From the NCBI GenBank assembly GCA_964057225.1, contig OZ059894.1, forward strand, positions 19,808,476-19,872,475: DNA of 64,000 nt. The letters run 5' to 3'. Source of the stretch: Auanema rhodensis. Taxonomy: Eukaryota; Nematoda; Chromadorea; Rhabditida; Rhabditidae. A model generated the notes under the pieces. The model saw nothing but the letters and a program-made list of their open reading frames with translations. It did not search any database and was not told where the DNA came from. The position numbers and the translations under genes were made by a program. Positions 22,101-36,800 of the stretch are shown here, in pieces; positions within the stretch are counted from its first letter, which is position 1; the number at the start of each line of letters is the position of its first letter.

Positions 22101-23332
22101 TATAAGTGTGAACTTATATCAGTTGATATCTCGGTGCATTTTTAAGCTAGCGCAAATCTGATAACACAGAACGACGCAGCTTAAAAATTCGCATCGAATG
22201 CACTATACTACATTGAAAAACGCTTAATACAAAAATTAGTTATGATCGTTTGAAAAATGATGCATTAGTGTATGTTGAGTTTCCATGTACACTCAACATT
22301 CCTTCCAAAAACATTTTGACAAAAATTTTTTCGAAAAATTTCGAAATAATTTAGCAAAAAGTAGATGTTTTTAGATTCCTTTTTTCAAGGCAAAGACGAT
22401 GGACAATGTTATTCAACGAAAAAATTAATTCTTCAGGGTGAAAATCGAGGATATAAGTGTGAACTTATATCAGTTGATATCTCGGTGCATTTTTAAGCTA
22501 GCGCAAATCTGATAACACAGAACGACGCAGCTTAAAAATTCGCATCGAATGCACTATACTACATTGAAAAACGCTTAATACAAAAATTAGTTATGATCGT
22601 TTGAAAAATGATGCATTAGTGTATGTTGAGTTTCCATGTACACTCAACATTGCTTCCAAAAACATTTTGACAAAAATATTTTCGAAAAATTTCAGAATAA
22701 TTTAGCAAAAAGTAGATGTTTTTAGATTCCATTTTTCAAGGCAAAGACGATGGACAATGTTATTCAACGAAAAAATTAATTCTTCAGGGTGAAAATCGAG
22801 GATATAAGTGTGAACTTATATCAGTTGATATCTCGGTGCATTTTTAAGCTAGCGCAAATCTGATAACACAGAACGACGCAGCTTAACAATCCGCATCGAA
22901 TGCACTATACTACATTGAGAAACGCTTAATACAAAAATTAGTTATGATCGTTTGAAAAATGATGCATTAGTGTATGTTGAGTTTCCATGTACACTCAACA
23001 TTGCTTCCAAAAACATTTTGACAAAAATTTTTTCGAAAAATTTCAAAATAATTTAGCAAAAAGTAGATGTTTTTAGATTCCTTTTTTCAAGGCAAAGACG
23101 ATGGACAATGTTATTCAACGAAAAAATTAATTCTTCAGGGTGAAAATCGAGGATATAAGTGTGAACTTATATCAGTTGATATCTCGGTGCATTTTTAAGC
23201 TAGCGCAAATCTGATAACACAGAACGACGCAGCTTAAAAATTTGCATCGAATGCACTATACTACATTGAAAAACGCTTAATACAAAAATTAGTTATGATC
23301 GTTTGAAAAATGATGCATTAGTGTATGTTGAG
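19121..23332. repeat. 12-monomer higher-order repeat, copy 2
   Basis: This is directly adjacent to copy 1 and offset by exactly 4,212 bp. It has the same rare variants at 22301, 22883, near 23241, near 20976 and near 21973. The following monomer (23333) differs from the first monomer of the unit (CAG rather than CGA after AAATTT, GATCG rather than GAACG), so no third copy follows. Confidence 0.85.
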
Positions 23333-25087
23333 TTTCCATGTACACTCAACATTGCTTCCAAAAACATTTTGACAAAAATTTTTTCGAAAAATTTCAGAAT
23401 AATTTAGCAAAAAGTAGATGTTTTTAGATTCCATTTTTCAAGGCAAAGACGATGGACAATGTTATTCAACGAAAAAATTAATTCTTCAGGGTGAAAATCG
23501 AGGATATAAGTGTGAACTTATATCAGTTGATATCTCGGTGCATTTTTAAGCTAGCGCAAATCTGATAACACAGATCGACGCAGCTTAAAAATCCGCATCG
23601 AATGCACTATACTACATTGAGAAACGCTTAATACAAAAATTAGTTATGATCGTTTGAAAAATGATGCGTTAGTGTATGTTGAGTTTCCATGTACACTCAA
23701 CATTGCTTCCAAAAACATTTTGACAAAAATTTTTTCAAAAAATTTCAGAATAATTTAGCAAAAAGTAGATGTTTTTAGATTCCATTTTTTAAGGCAAAGA
23801 CGATGGACAATGTTATTCAACGAAAAAATTAATTCTTCAGGGTGAAAATCGAGGATATAAGTGTGAACTTATATCAGTTGATATCTCGGTGCATTTTTAA
23901 GCTAGCGCAAATCTGATAACACAGAACGACGCAGCTTAAAAATCCGCATCGAATGCACTATACTACATTGAGAAACGCTTAATACAAAAATTAGTTATGA
24001 TCGTTTGAAAAATGATGCATTAGTGTATGTTGAGTTTCCATGTACACTCAACATTGCTTCCAAAAACATTTTGACAAAAATTTTTTCGAAAAATTTCAGA
24101 ATAATTTAGCAAAAAGTAGATGTTTTTAGATTCCTTTTTTCAAGGCAAAGACGATGGACAATGTTATTCAACGAAAAAATTAATTCTTCAGGGTGAAAAT
24201 CGAGGATATAAGTGTGAACTTATATCAGTTGAGATCTCGGTGCATTTTTAAGCTAGCGCAAATCTGATAACACAGAACGACGCAGCTTAAAAATCCGCAT
24301 CGAATGCACTATACTACATTGAGAAACGCTTAATACAAAAATTAGTTATGATCGTTTGAAAAATGATGCATTAGTGTATGTTGAGTTTCCATGTACACTC
24401 AACATTGCTTCCAAAAACATTTTGACAAAAATTTTTTCGAGAAATTTCAAAATAATTTAGCAAAAAGTAGATGTTTTTAGATTCCTTTTTTCAAGGCAAA
24501 GACGATGGACAATGTTATTCAACGAAAAAATTAATTCTTCAGGGTGAAAATCGAGGATATAAGTGTGAACTTATATCAGTTGATATCTCGGTGCATTTTT
24601 AAGCTAGCGCAAATCTGATAACACAGAACGACGCAGCTTAAAAATCCGCATCGAATGCACTATACTACATTGAGAAACGCTTAATACAAAAATTAGTTAT
24701 GATCGTTTGAAAAATGATGCATTAGTGTATGTTGAGTTTCCATGTACACTCAACATTGCTTCCAAAAACATTTTGACAAAAATTTTTTCGAAAAATTTCA
24801 GAATAATTTAGCAAAAAGTAGATGTTTTTAGATTCCTTTTTTCAAGGCAAAGACGATGGACAATGTTATTCAACGAAAAAATTAATTCTTCAGGGTGAAA
24901 ATCGAGGATATAAGTGTGAACTTATATCAGTTGAGATCTCGGTGCATTTTTAAGCTAGCGCAAATCTGATAACACAGAACGACGCAGCTTAAAAATCCGC
25001 ATCGAATGCACTATACTACATTGAGAAACGCTTAATACAAAAATTAGTTATGATCGTTTGAAAAATGATGCATTAGTGTATGTTGAG

Positions 25088-26842
25088 TTTCCATGTACAC
25101 TCAACATTGCTTCCAAAAACATTTTGACAAAAATTTTTTCGAGAAATTTCAAAATAATTTAGCAAAAAGTAGATGTTTTTAGATTCCTTTTTTCAAGGCA
25201 AAGACGATGGACAATGTTATTCAACGAAAAAATTAATTCTTCAGGGTGAAAATCGAGGATATAAGTGTGAACTTATATCAGTTGATATCTCGGTGCATTT
25301 TTAAGCTAGCGCAAATCTGATAACACAGATCGACGCAGCTTAAAAATCCGCATCGAATGCACTATACTACATTGAGAAACGCTTAATACAAAAATTAGTT
25401 ATGATCGTTTGAAAAATGATGCATTAGTGTATGTTGAGTTTCCATGTACACTCAACATTGCTTCCAAAAACATTTTGACAAAAATTTTTTCGAAAAATTT
25501 CAAAATAATTTAGCAAAAAGTAGATGTTTTTAGATTCCTTTTTTCAAGGCAAAGACGATGGACATTGTTATTCAACGAAAAAATTAATTCTTCAGGGTGA
25601 AAATCGAGGATATAAGTGTGAACTTATATCAGTTGATATCTCGGTGCATTTTTAAGCTAGCGCAAATCTGATAACACAGAACGACGCAGCTTAAAAATTC
25701 GCATCGAATGCACTATACTACATTGAGAAACGCTTAATACAAAAATTAGTTATGATCGTTTGAAAAATGATGCATTAGTGTATGTTGAGTTTCCATGTAC
25801 ACTGAACATTGCTTCCAAAAACATTTTGACAAAAATTTTTTCGAAAAATTTCAGAATAATTTAGCAAAAAGTAGATGTTTTTAGATTCCATTTTTCAAGG
25901 CAAAGACGATGGACAATGTTATTCAACGAAAAAATCAATTCTTCAGGGTGAAAATCGAGGATATAAGTGTGAACTTATATCAGTTGATATCTCGGTGCAT
26001 TTTTAAGCTAGCGCAAATCTGATAACACAGATCGACGCAGCTTAAAAATCCACATCGAATGCACTATACTACATTGAGAAACGCTTAATACAAAAATTAG
26101 TTATGATCGTTTGAAAAATGATGCATTAGTGTATGTTGAGTTTCCATGTACACTCAACATTGCTTCCAAAAACATTTTGACAAAAATTTTTTCGAAAAAT
26201 TTCAAAATAATTTAGCAAAAAGTAGATGTTTTTAGATTCCATTTTTTAAGGCAAAGACGATGGACAATGTTATTCAACGGAAAAATTAATTCTTCAGGGT
26301 GAAAATCGAGGATATAAGTGTGAACTTATATCAGTTGATATCTCGGTGCATTTTTAAGCTAGCGCAAATCTGATAACACAGATCGACGCAGCTTAAAAAT
26401 CCGCATCGAATGCACTATACTACATTGAGAAACGCTTAATACAAAAATTAGTTATGATCGTTTGAAAAATGATGCATTAGTGTATGTTGAGTTTCCATGT
26501 ACACTCAACATTGCTTCCAAAAACATTTTGACAAAAATTTTTTCGAAAAATTTCAAAATAATTTAGCAAAAAGTAGATGTTTTTAGATTCCATTTTTTAA
26601 GGCAAAGACGATGGACAATGTTATTCAACGGAAAAATTAATTCTTCAGGGTGAAAATCGAGGATATAAGTGTGAACTTATATCAGTTGATATCTCGGTGC
26701 ATTTTTAAGCTAGCGCAAATCTGATAACACAGATCGACGCAGCTTAAAAATCCGCATCGAATGCACTATACTACATTGAGAAACGCTTAATACAAAAATT
26801 AGTTATGATCGTTTGAAAAATGATGCATTAGTGTATGTTGAG
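25088..26842. repeat. 5-monomer block repeated 11 monomers downstream
   Basis: Five monomers share rare variants with 28949-30703 at an offset of 3,861 bp (11 x 351). These are CGAGAAATTT, GGACATTG, CACTGAACATT, AAAAATCAATT and CAACGGAAAA. Between the two lies a local triplet pattern, in which the monomers at 26843 and 27896 both carry GCTTTAAAATCC with GCGTTAG. The next monomers (26843 and 30704) diverge. Confidence 0.75.
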
Positions 26843-28948
26843 TTTCCATGTACACTCAACATTGCTTCCAAAAACATTTTGACAAAAATTTTTTCGAAAA
26901 ATTTCAAAATAATTTAGCAAAAAGTAGATGTTTTTAGATTCCATTTTTTAAGGCAAAGACGATGGACAATGTTATTCAACGGAAAAATTAATTCTTCAGG
27001 GTGAAAATCGAGGATATAAGTGTGAACTTATATCAGTTGATATCTCGGTGCATTTTTAAGCTAGCGCAAATCTGATAACACAGATCGACGCAGCTTTAAA
27101 ATCCGCATCGAATGCACTATACTACATTGAGAAACGCTTAATACAAAAATTAGTTATGATCGTTTGAAAAATGATGCGTTAGTGTATGTTGAGTTTCCAT
27201 GTACACTCAACATTGCTTCCAAAAACATTTTGACAAAAATTTTTTCGAAAAATTTCAGAATAATTTAGCAAAAAGTAGATGTTTTTAGATTCCATTTTTT
27301 AAGGCAAAGACGATGGACAATGTTATTCAACGGAAAAATTAATTCTTCAGGGTGAAAATCGAGGATATAAGTGTGAACTTATATCAGTTGATATCTCGGT
27401 GCATTTTTAAGCTAGCGCAAATCTGATAACACAGATCGACGCAGCTTAAAAATCCGCATCGAATGCACTATACTACATTGAGAAACGCTTAATACAAAAA
27501 TTAGTTATGATCGTTTGAAAAATGATGCATTAGTGTATGTTGAGTTTCCATGTACACTCAACATTGCTTCCAAAAACATTTTGACAAAAATTTTTTCGAA
27601 AAATTTCAAAATAATTTAGCAAAAAGTAGATGTTTTTAGATTCCATTTTTTAAGGCAAAGACGATGGACAATGTTATTCAACGGAAAAATTAATTCTTCA
27701 GGGTGAAAATCGAGGATATAAGTGTGAACTTATATCAGTTGATATCTCGGTGCATTTTTAAGCTAGCGCAAATCTGATAACACAGATCGACGCAGCTTAA
27801 AAATCCGCATCGAATGCACTATACTACATTGAGAAACGCTTAATACAAAAATTAGTTATGATCGTTTGAAAAATGATGCATTAGTGTATGTTGAGTTTCC
27901 ATGTACACTCAACATTGCTTCCAAAAACATTTTGACAAAAATTTTTTCGAAAAATTTCAAAATAATTTAGCAAAAAGTAGATGTTTTTAGATTCCATTTT
28001 TTAAGGCAAAGACGATGGACAATGTTATTCAACGGAAAAATTAATTCTTCAGGGTGAAAATCGAGGATATAAGTGTGAACTTATATCAGTTGATATCTCG
28101 GTGCATTTTTAAGCTAGCGCAAATCTGATAACACAGATCGACGCAGCTTTAAAATCCGCATCGAATGCACTATACTACATTGAGAAACGCTTAATACAAA
28201 AATTAGTTATGATCGTTTGAAAAATGATGCGTTAGTGTATGTTGAGTTTCCATGTACACTCAACATTGCTTCCAAAAACATTTTGACAAAAATTTTTTCG
28301 AAAAATTTCAGAATAATTTAGCAAAAAGTAGATGTTTTTAGATTCCATTTTTTAAGGCAAAGACGATGGACAATGTTATTCAACGAAAAAATTAATTCTT
28401 CAGGGTGAAAATCGAGGATATAAGTGTGAACTTATATCAGTTGATATCTCGGTGCATTTTTAAGCTAGCGCAAATCTGATAACACAGAACGACGCAGCTT
28501 AAAAATCCGCATCGAATGCACTATACTACATTGAGAAACGCTTAATACAAAAATTAGTTATGATCGTTTGAAAAATGATGCATTAGTGTATGTTGAGTTT
28601 CCATGTACACTCAACATTGCTTCCAAAAACATTTTGACAAAAATTTTTTCGAAAAATTTCAGAATAATTTAGCAAAAAGTAGATGTTTTTAGATTCCTTT
28701 TTTCAAGGCAAAGACGATGGACAATGTTATTCAACGAAAAAATTAATTCTTCAGGGTGAAAATCGAGGATATAAGTGTGAACTTATATCAGTTGATATCT
28801 CGGTGCATTTTTAAGCTAGCGCAAATCTGATAACACAGAACGACGCAGCTTAAAAATCCGCATCGAATGCACTATACTACATTGAGAAACGCTTAATACA
28901 AAAATTAGTTATGATCGTTTGAAAAATGATGCATTAGTGTATGTTGAG

Positions 28949-30703
28949 TTTCCATGTACACTCAACATTGCTTCCAAAAACATTTTGACAAAAATTTTTT
29001 CGAGAAATTTCAAAATAATTTAGCAAAAAGTAGATGTTTTTAGATTCCTTTTTTCAAGGCAAAGACGATGGACAATGTTATTCAACGAAAAAATTAATTC
29101 TTCAGGGTGAAAATCGAGGATATAAGTGTGAACTTATATCAGTTGATATCTCGGTGCATTTTTAAGCTAGCGCAAATCTGATAACACAGATCGACGCAGC
29201 TTAAAAATCCGCATCGAATGCACTATACTACATTGAGAAACGCTTAATACAAAAATTAGTTATGATCGTTTGAAAAATGATGCATTAGTGTATGTTGAGT
29301 TTCCATGTACACTCAACATTGCTTCCAAAAACATTTTGACAAAAATTTTTTCGAAAAATTTCAAAATAATTTAGCAAAAAGTAGATGTTTTTAGATTCCT
29401 TTTTTCAAGGCAAAGACGATGGACATTGTTATTCAACGAAAAAATTAATTCTTCAGGGTGAAAATCGAGGATATAAGTGTGAACTTATATCAGTTGATAT
29501 CTCGGTGCATTTTTAAGCTAGCGCAAATCTGATAACACAGAACGACGCAGCTTAAAAATTCGCATCGAATGCACTATACTACATTGAGAAACGCTTAATA
29601 CAAAAATTAGTTATGATCGTTTGAAAAATGATGCATTAGTGTATGTTGAGTTTCCATGTACACTGAACATTGCTTCCAAAAACATTTTGACAAAAATTTT
29701 TTCGAAAAATTTCAGAATAATTTAGCAAAAAGTAGATGTTTTTAGATTCCATTTTTCAAGGCAAAGACGATGGACAATGTTATTCAACGAAAAAATCAAT
29801 TCTTCAGGGTGAAAATCGAGGATATAAGTGTGAACTTATATCAGTTGATATCTCGGTGCATTTTTAAGCTAGCGCAAATCTGATAACACAGATCGACGCA
29901 GCTTAAAAATCCGCATCGAATGCACTATACTACATTGAGAAACGCTTAATACAAAAATTAGTTATGATCGTTTGAAAAATGATGCATTAGTGTATGTTGA
30001 GTTTCCATGTACACTCAACATTGCTTCCAAAAACATTTTGACAAAAATTTTTTCGAAAAATTTCAAAATAATTTAGCAAAAAGTAGATGTTTTTAGATTC
30101 CATTTTTTAAGGCAAAGACGATGGACAATGTTATTCAACGGAAAAATTAATTCTTCAGGGTGAAAATCGAGGATATAAGTGTGAACTTATATCAGTTGAT
30201 ATCTCGGTGCATTTTTAAGCTAGCGCAAATCTGATAACACAGATCGACGCAGCTTAAAAATCCGCATCGAATGCACTATACTACATTGAGAAACGCTTAA
30301 TACAAAAATTAGTTATGATCGTTTGAAAAATGATGCATTAGTGTATGTTGAGTTTCCATGTACACTCAACATTGCTTCCAAAAACATTTTGACAAAAATT
30401 TTTTCGAAAAATTTCAAAATAATTTAGCAAAAAGTAGATGTTTTTAGATTCCATTTTTTAAGGCAAAGACGATGGACAATGTTATTCAACGGAAAAATTA
30501 ATTCTTCAGGGTGAAAATCGAGGATATAAGTGTGAACTTATATCAGTTGATATCTCGGTGCATTTTTAAGCTAGCGCAAATCTGATAACACAGATCGACG
30601 CAGCTTAAAAATCCGCATCGAATGCACTATACTACATTGAGAAACGCTTAATACAAAAATTAGTTATGATCGTTTGAAAAATGATGCATTAGTGTATGTT
30701 GAG
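28949..30703. repeat. Second copy of the 5-monomer block (11-mer offset)
   Basis: This matches 25088-26842 monomer for monomer. The shared diagnostic changes include GAGA near 29002, CATTG near 29423, CTGAAC near 29663, ATCAATT near 29792 and CGGAAA in the last two units. The copies are separated by six other monomers. They are therefore either an 11-mer duplication whose second half was later replaced, or a displaced exchange. Confidence 0.75.
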
Positions 30704-32107
30704 TTTCCATGTACACTCAACATTGCTTCCAAAAACATTTTGACAAAAATTTTTTCGAAAAATTTCAAAATAATTTAGCAAAAAGTAGATGTTTTTAGAT
30801 TCCTTTTTTCAAGGCAAAGACGATGGACAATGTTATTCAACGAAAAAATTAATTCTTCAGGGTGAAAATCGAGGATATAAGTGTGAACTTATATCAGTTG
30901 ATATCTCGGTGCATTTTTAAGCTAGCGCAAATCTGATAACACAGAACGACGCAGCTTAAAAATCCGCATCGAATGCACTATACTACATTGAAAAACGCTT
31001 AATACAAAAATTAGTTATGATCGTTTGAAAAATGATGCATTAGTGTATGTTGAGTTTCCATGTACACTCAACATTGCTTCCAAAAACATTTTGACAAAAA
31101 GTTTTTCGAAAAATTTCAAAATAATTTAGCAAAAAGTAGATGTTTTTAGATTCCTTTTTTCAAGGCAAAGACGATGGACAATGTTATTCAACGAAAAAAT
31201 TAATTCTTCAGGGTGAAAATCGAGGATATAAGTGTGAACTTATATCAGTTGATATCTCGGTGCATTTTTAAGCTAGCGCAAATCTGATAACACAGATCGA
31301 CGCAGCTTAAAAATCCGCATCGAATGCAATATACTACATTAAGAAACGCTTAATACAAAAATTAGTTATGATCGTTTGAAAAATGATGCATTAGTGTATG
31401 TTGAGTTTCCATGTACACTCAACATTGCTTCCAAAAACATTTTGACAAAAATTTTTTCGAGAAATTTCAAAATAATTTAGCAAAAAGTAGATGTTTTTAG
31501 ATTCCTTTTTTCAAGGCAAAGACGATGGACAATGTTATTCAACGAAAAAATTAATTCTTCAGGGTGAAAATCGAGGATATAAGTGTGAACTTATATCAGT
31601 TGATATCTCTCTGCATTTTTAAGCTAGCGCAAATCTGATAACACAGATCGACGCAGCTTAAAAATCCGCATCGAATGCACTATACTACATTGAGAAACGC
31701 TTAATACAAAAATTAGTTATGATCGTTTGAAAAATGATGCATTAGTGTATGTTGAGTTTCCATGTACACTCAACATTGCTTCCAAAAACATTTTGACAAA
31801 AATTTTTTCGAAAAATTTCAGAATAATTTAGCAAAAAGTAGATGTTTTTAGATTCCCTTTTTCAAGGCAAAGACGATGGACAATGTTATTCAACGAAAAA
31901 ATTAATTCTTCAGGGTGAAAATCGAGGATATAAGTGTGAACTTATATCAGTTGATATCTCGGTGCATTTTTAAGCTAGCGCAAATCTGATAACACAGAAC
32001 GACGCAGCTTAAAAATCCGCATCGAATGCACTATACTACATTGAAAAACGCTTAATACAAAAATTAGTTATGATCGTTTGAAAAATGATGCATTAGTGTA
32101 TGTTGAG
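30353..32107. repeat. 5-monomer tandem duplication, copy 1
   Basis: These five monomers (1,755 bp) are repeated immediately downstream. The markers are AAAAAGTTTTTCG near 31099, the unusual ATCTCTCTGC near 31605 and the CCCTTTTT form near 31855, each found again 1,755 bp later. Minor differences, such as GAACG versus GATCG in the last unit, show some later change. Confidence 0.8.
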
Positions 32108-33862
32108 TTTCCATGTACACTCAACATTGCTTCCAAAAACATTTTGACAAAAATTTTTTCGAAAAATTTCAAAATAATTTAGCAAAAAGTAGATGTTTTT
32201 AGATTCCATTTTTTAAGGCAAAGACGATGGACAATGTTATTCAACGGAAAAATTAATTCTTCAGGGTGAAAATCGAGGATATAAGTGTGAACTTATATCA
32301 GTTGATATCTCGGTGCATTTTTAAGCTAGCGCAAATCTGATAACACAGATCGACGCAGCTTAAAAATCCGCATCGAATGCACTATACTACATTGAGAAAC
32401 GCTTAATACAAAAATTAGTTATGATCGTTTGAAAAATGATGCATTAGTGTATGTTGAGTTTCCATGTACACTCAACATTGCTTCCAAAAACATTTTGACA
32501 AAAATTTTTTCGAAAAATTTCAAAATAATTTAGCAAAAAGTAGATGTTTTTAGATTCCTTTTTTCAAGGCAAAGACGATGGACAATGTTATTCAACGAAA
32601 AAATTAATTCTTCAGGGTGAAAATCGAGGATATAAGTGTGAACTTATATCAGTTGATATCTCGGTGCATTTTTAAGCTAGCGCAAATCTGATAACACAGA
32701 ACGACGCAGCTTAAAAATCCGCATCGAATGCACTATACTACATTGAAAAACGCTTAATACAAAAATTAGTTATGATCGTTTGAAAAATGATGCATTAGTG
32801 TATGTTGAGTTTCCATGTACACTCAACATTGCTTCCAAAAACATTTTGACAAAAAGTTTTTCGAAAAATTTCAAAATAATTTAGCAAAAAGTAGATGTTT
32901 TTAGATTCCTTTTTTCAAGGCAAAGACGATGGACAATGTTATTCAACGAAAAAATTAATTCTTCAGGGTGAAAATCGAGGATATAAGTGTGAACTTATAT
33001 CAGTTGATATCTCGGTGCATTTTTAAGCTAGCGCAAATCTGATAACACAGATCGACGCAGCTTAAAAATCCGCATCGAATGCACTATACTACATTGAGAA
33101 ACGCTTAATACAAAAATTAGTTATGATCGTTTGAAAAATGATGCATTAGTGTATGTTGAGTTTCCATGTACACTCAACATTGCTTCCAAAAACATTTTGA
33201 CAAAAATTTTTTCGAGAAATTTCAAAATAATTTAGCAAAAAGTAGATGTTTTTAGATTCCTTTTTTCAAGGCAAAGACGATGGACAATGTTATTCAACGA
33301 AAAAATTAATTCTTCAGGGTGAAAATCGAGGATATAAGTGTGAACTTATATCAGTTGATATCTCTCTGCATTTTTAAGCTAGCGCAAATCTGATAACACA
33401 GATCGACGCAGCTTAAAAATCCGCATCGAATGCACTATACTACATTGAGAAACGCTTGATACAAAAATTAGTTATGATCGTTTGAAAAATGATGCATTAG
33501 TGTATGTTGAGTTTCCATGTACACTCAACATTGCTTCCAAAAACATTTTGACAAAAATTTTTTCGAAAAATTTCAGAATAATTTAGCAAAAAGTAGATGT
33601 TTTTAGATTCCCTTTTTCAAGGCAAAGACGATGGACAATGTTATTCAACGAAAAAATTAATTCTTCAGGGTGAAAATCGAGGATATAAGTGTGAACTTAT
33701 ATCAGTTGATATCTCGGTGCATTTTTAAGCTAGCGCAAATCTGATAACACAGATCGACGCAGCTTAAAAATCCGCATCGAATGCACTATACTACATTGAA
33801 AAACGCTTAATACAAAAATTAGTTATGATCGTTTGAAAAATGATGCATTAGTGTATGTTGAG
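32108..33862. repeat. 5-monomer tandem duplication, copy 2
   Basis: This is the adjacent copy of 30353-32107, with the ATCTCTCTGC variant at about 33360 and CCCTTTTT at 33610. The ATCTCTCTGC and CCCTTTTT variants recur once more 1,053 bp (3 monomers) later, near 34414 and 34663. A smaller 3-mer duplication has therefore been laid over the end of this block. Confidence 0.8.
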
Positions 33863-36800
33863 TTTCCATGTACATTCAACATTGCTTCCAAAAACATTTT
33901 GACAAAAATTTTTTCGAAAAATTTCAAAATAATTTAGCAAAAAGTAGATGTTTTTAGATTCCTTTTTTCAAGGCAAAGACGATGGACAATGTTATTCAAC
34001 GAAAAAATTAATTCTTCAGGGTGAAAATCGAGGATATAAGTGTGAACTTATATCAGTTGATATCTCGGTGCATTTTTAAGCTAGCGCAAATCTGATAACA
34101 CAGAACGACGCAGCTTAAAAATTCGCATCGAATGCACTATACTACATTGAGAAACGCTCAATACAAAAATTAGTTATGATCGTTTGAAAAATGATGCATT
34201 AGTGTATGTTGAGTTTCCATGTACACTCAACATTGCTTCCAAAAACATTTTGACAAAAATTTTTTCGAAAAATTTCAGAATAATTTAGCAAAAAGTAAAT
34301 GTTTTTAGATTCCATTTTTCAAGGCAAAGACGATGGACAATGTTATTCAACGAAAAAATTAATTCTTCAGGGTGAAAATCGAGGATATAAGTGTGAACTT
34401 ATATCAGTTGATATCTCTCTGCATTTTTAAGCTAGCGCAAATCTGATAACACAGATCGACGCAGCTTAAAAATCCGCATCGAATGCACTATACTACATTG
34501 AGAAACGCTTAATACAAAAATTAGTTATGATCGTTTGAAAAATGATGCATTAGTGTATGTTGAGTTTCCATGTACACTCAACATTGCTTCCAAAAACATT
34601 TTGACAAAAATTTTTTCGAAAAATTTCAGGATAATTTAGCAAAAAGTAGATGTTTTTAGATTCCCTTTTTCAAGGCAAAGACGATGGACAATGTTATTCA
34701 ACGAAAAAATTAATTCTTCAGGGTGAAAATCGAGGATATAAGTGTGAACTTATATCAGTTGATATCTCGGTGCATTTTTAAGCTAGCGCAAATCTGATAA
34801 CACAGATCGACGCAGCTTAAAAATCCGCATCGAATGCACTATACTACATTGAGAAACGCTTAATACAAAAATTAGTTATGATCGTTTGAAAAATGATGCA
34901 TTAGTGTATGTTGAGTTTCCATGTACATTCAACATTGCTTCCAAAAACATTTTGACAAAAATTTTTTCGAAAAATTTCAAAATAATTTAGCAAAAAGTAG
35001 ATGTTTTTAGATTCCTTTTTTCAAGGCAAAGACGATGGACAATGTTATTCAACGAAAAAATTAATTCTTCAGGGTGAAAATCGAGGATATAAGTGTGAAC
35101 TTATATCAGTTGATATCTCGGTGCATTTTTAAGCTAGCGCAAATCTGATAACACAGAACGACGCAGCTTAAAAATTCGCATCGAATGCACTATACTACAT
35201 TGAGAAACGCTTAATACAAAAATTAGTTATGATCGTTTGAAAAATGATGCATTAGTGTATGTTGAGTTTCCATGTACACTCAACATTGCTTCCAAAAACA
35301 TTTTGACAAAAAGTTTTTCGAAAAATTTCGAAATAATTTAGCAAAAAGTAGATGTTTTTAGATTCCATTTTTCAAGGCAAAGACGATGGACAATGTTATT
35401 CAACGAAAAAATCAATTCTTCAGGGTGAAAATCGAGGATATAAGTGTGAACTTATATCAGTTGATATCTCGGTGCATTTTTAAGCTAGCGCAAATCTGAT
35501 AACACAGAACGACGCAGCTTAAAAATCCGCATCGAATGCACTATACTACATTGAGAAACGCTTAATACAAAAATTAGTTATGATCGTTTGAAAAATGATG
35601 CATTAGTGTATGTTGAGTTTCCATGTACACTCAACATTGCTTCCAAAAACATTTTGACAAAAATTTTTTCGAGAAATTTCAAAATAATTTAGCAAAAAGT
35701 AGATGTTTTTAGATTCCTTTTTTCAAGGCAAAGACGATGGACAATGTTATTCAACGAAAAAATTAATTCTTCAGGGTGAAAATCGAGGATATAAGTGTGA
35801 ACTTATATCAGTTGATATCTCGGTGCATTTTTAAGCTAGCGCAAATCTGATAACACAGATCGACGCAGCTTGAGAATCCGCATCGAATGCACTATACTAC
35901 ATTGAGAAACGCTTAATACAAAAATTAGTTATGCTCGTTTGAAAAATGATGCATTAGTGTATGTTGAGTTTCCATGTACACTCAACATTGCTTCCAAAAA
36001 CATTTTGACAAAAATTTTTTCGAAAAATTTCAAAATAATTTAGCAAAAAGTAGATGTTTTTAGATTCCTTTTTTCAAGGCAAAGACGATGGACAATGTTA
36101 TTCAACGAAAAAATTAATTCTTCAGGGTGAAAATCGAGGATATAAGTGTGAACTTATATCAGTTGATATCTCGGTGCATTTTTAAGCTAGCGCAAATCTG
36201 ATAACACAGAACGACGCAGCTTAAAAATCCGCATCGAATGCACTATACTACATTGAAAAACGCTTAATACAAAAATTAGTTATGATCGTTTGAAAAATGA
36301 TGCATTAGTGTATGTTGAGTTTCCATGTACACTCAACATTGCTTCCAAAAACATTTTGACAAAAAGTTTTTCGAAAAATTTCAAAATAATTTAGCAAAAA
36401 GTAGATGTTTTTAGATTCCTTTTTTCAAGGCAAAGACGATGGACAATGTTATTCAACGAAAAAATTAATTCTTCAGGGTGAAAATCGAGGATATAAGTGT
36501 GAACTTATATCAGTTGATATCTCGGTGCATTTTTAAGCTAGCGCAAATCTGATAACACAGATCGACGCAGCTTAAAAATCCGCATCGAATGCACTATACT
36601 ACATTGAGAAACGCTTAATACAAAAATTAGTTATGATCGTTTGAAAAATGATGCATTAGTGTATGTTGAGTTTCCATGTACACTCAACATTGCTTCCAAA
36701 AACATTTTGACAAAAATTTTTTCGAGAAATTTCAAAATAATTTAGCAAAAAGTAGATGTTTTTAGATTCCTTTTTTCAAGGCAAAGACGATGGACAATGT

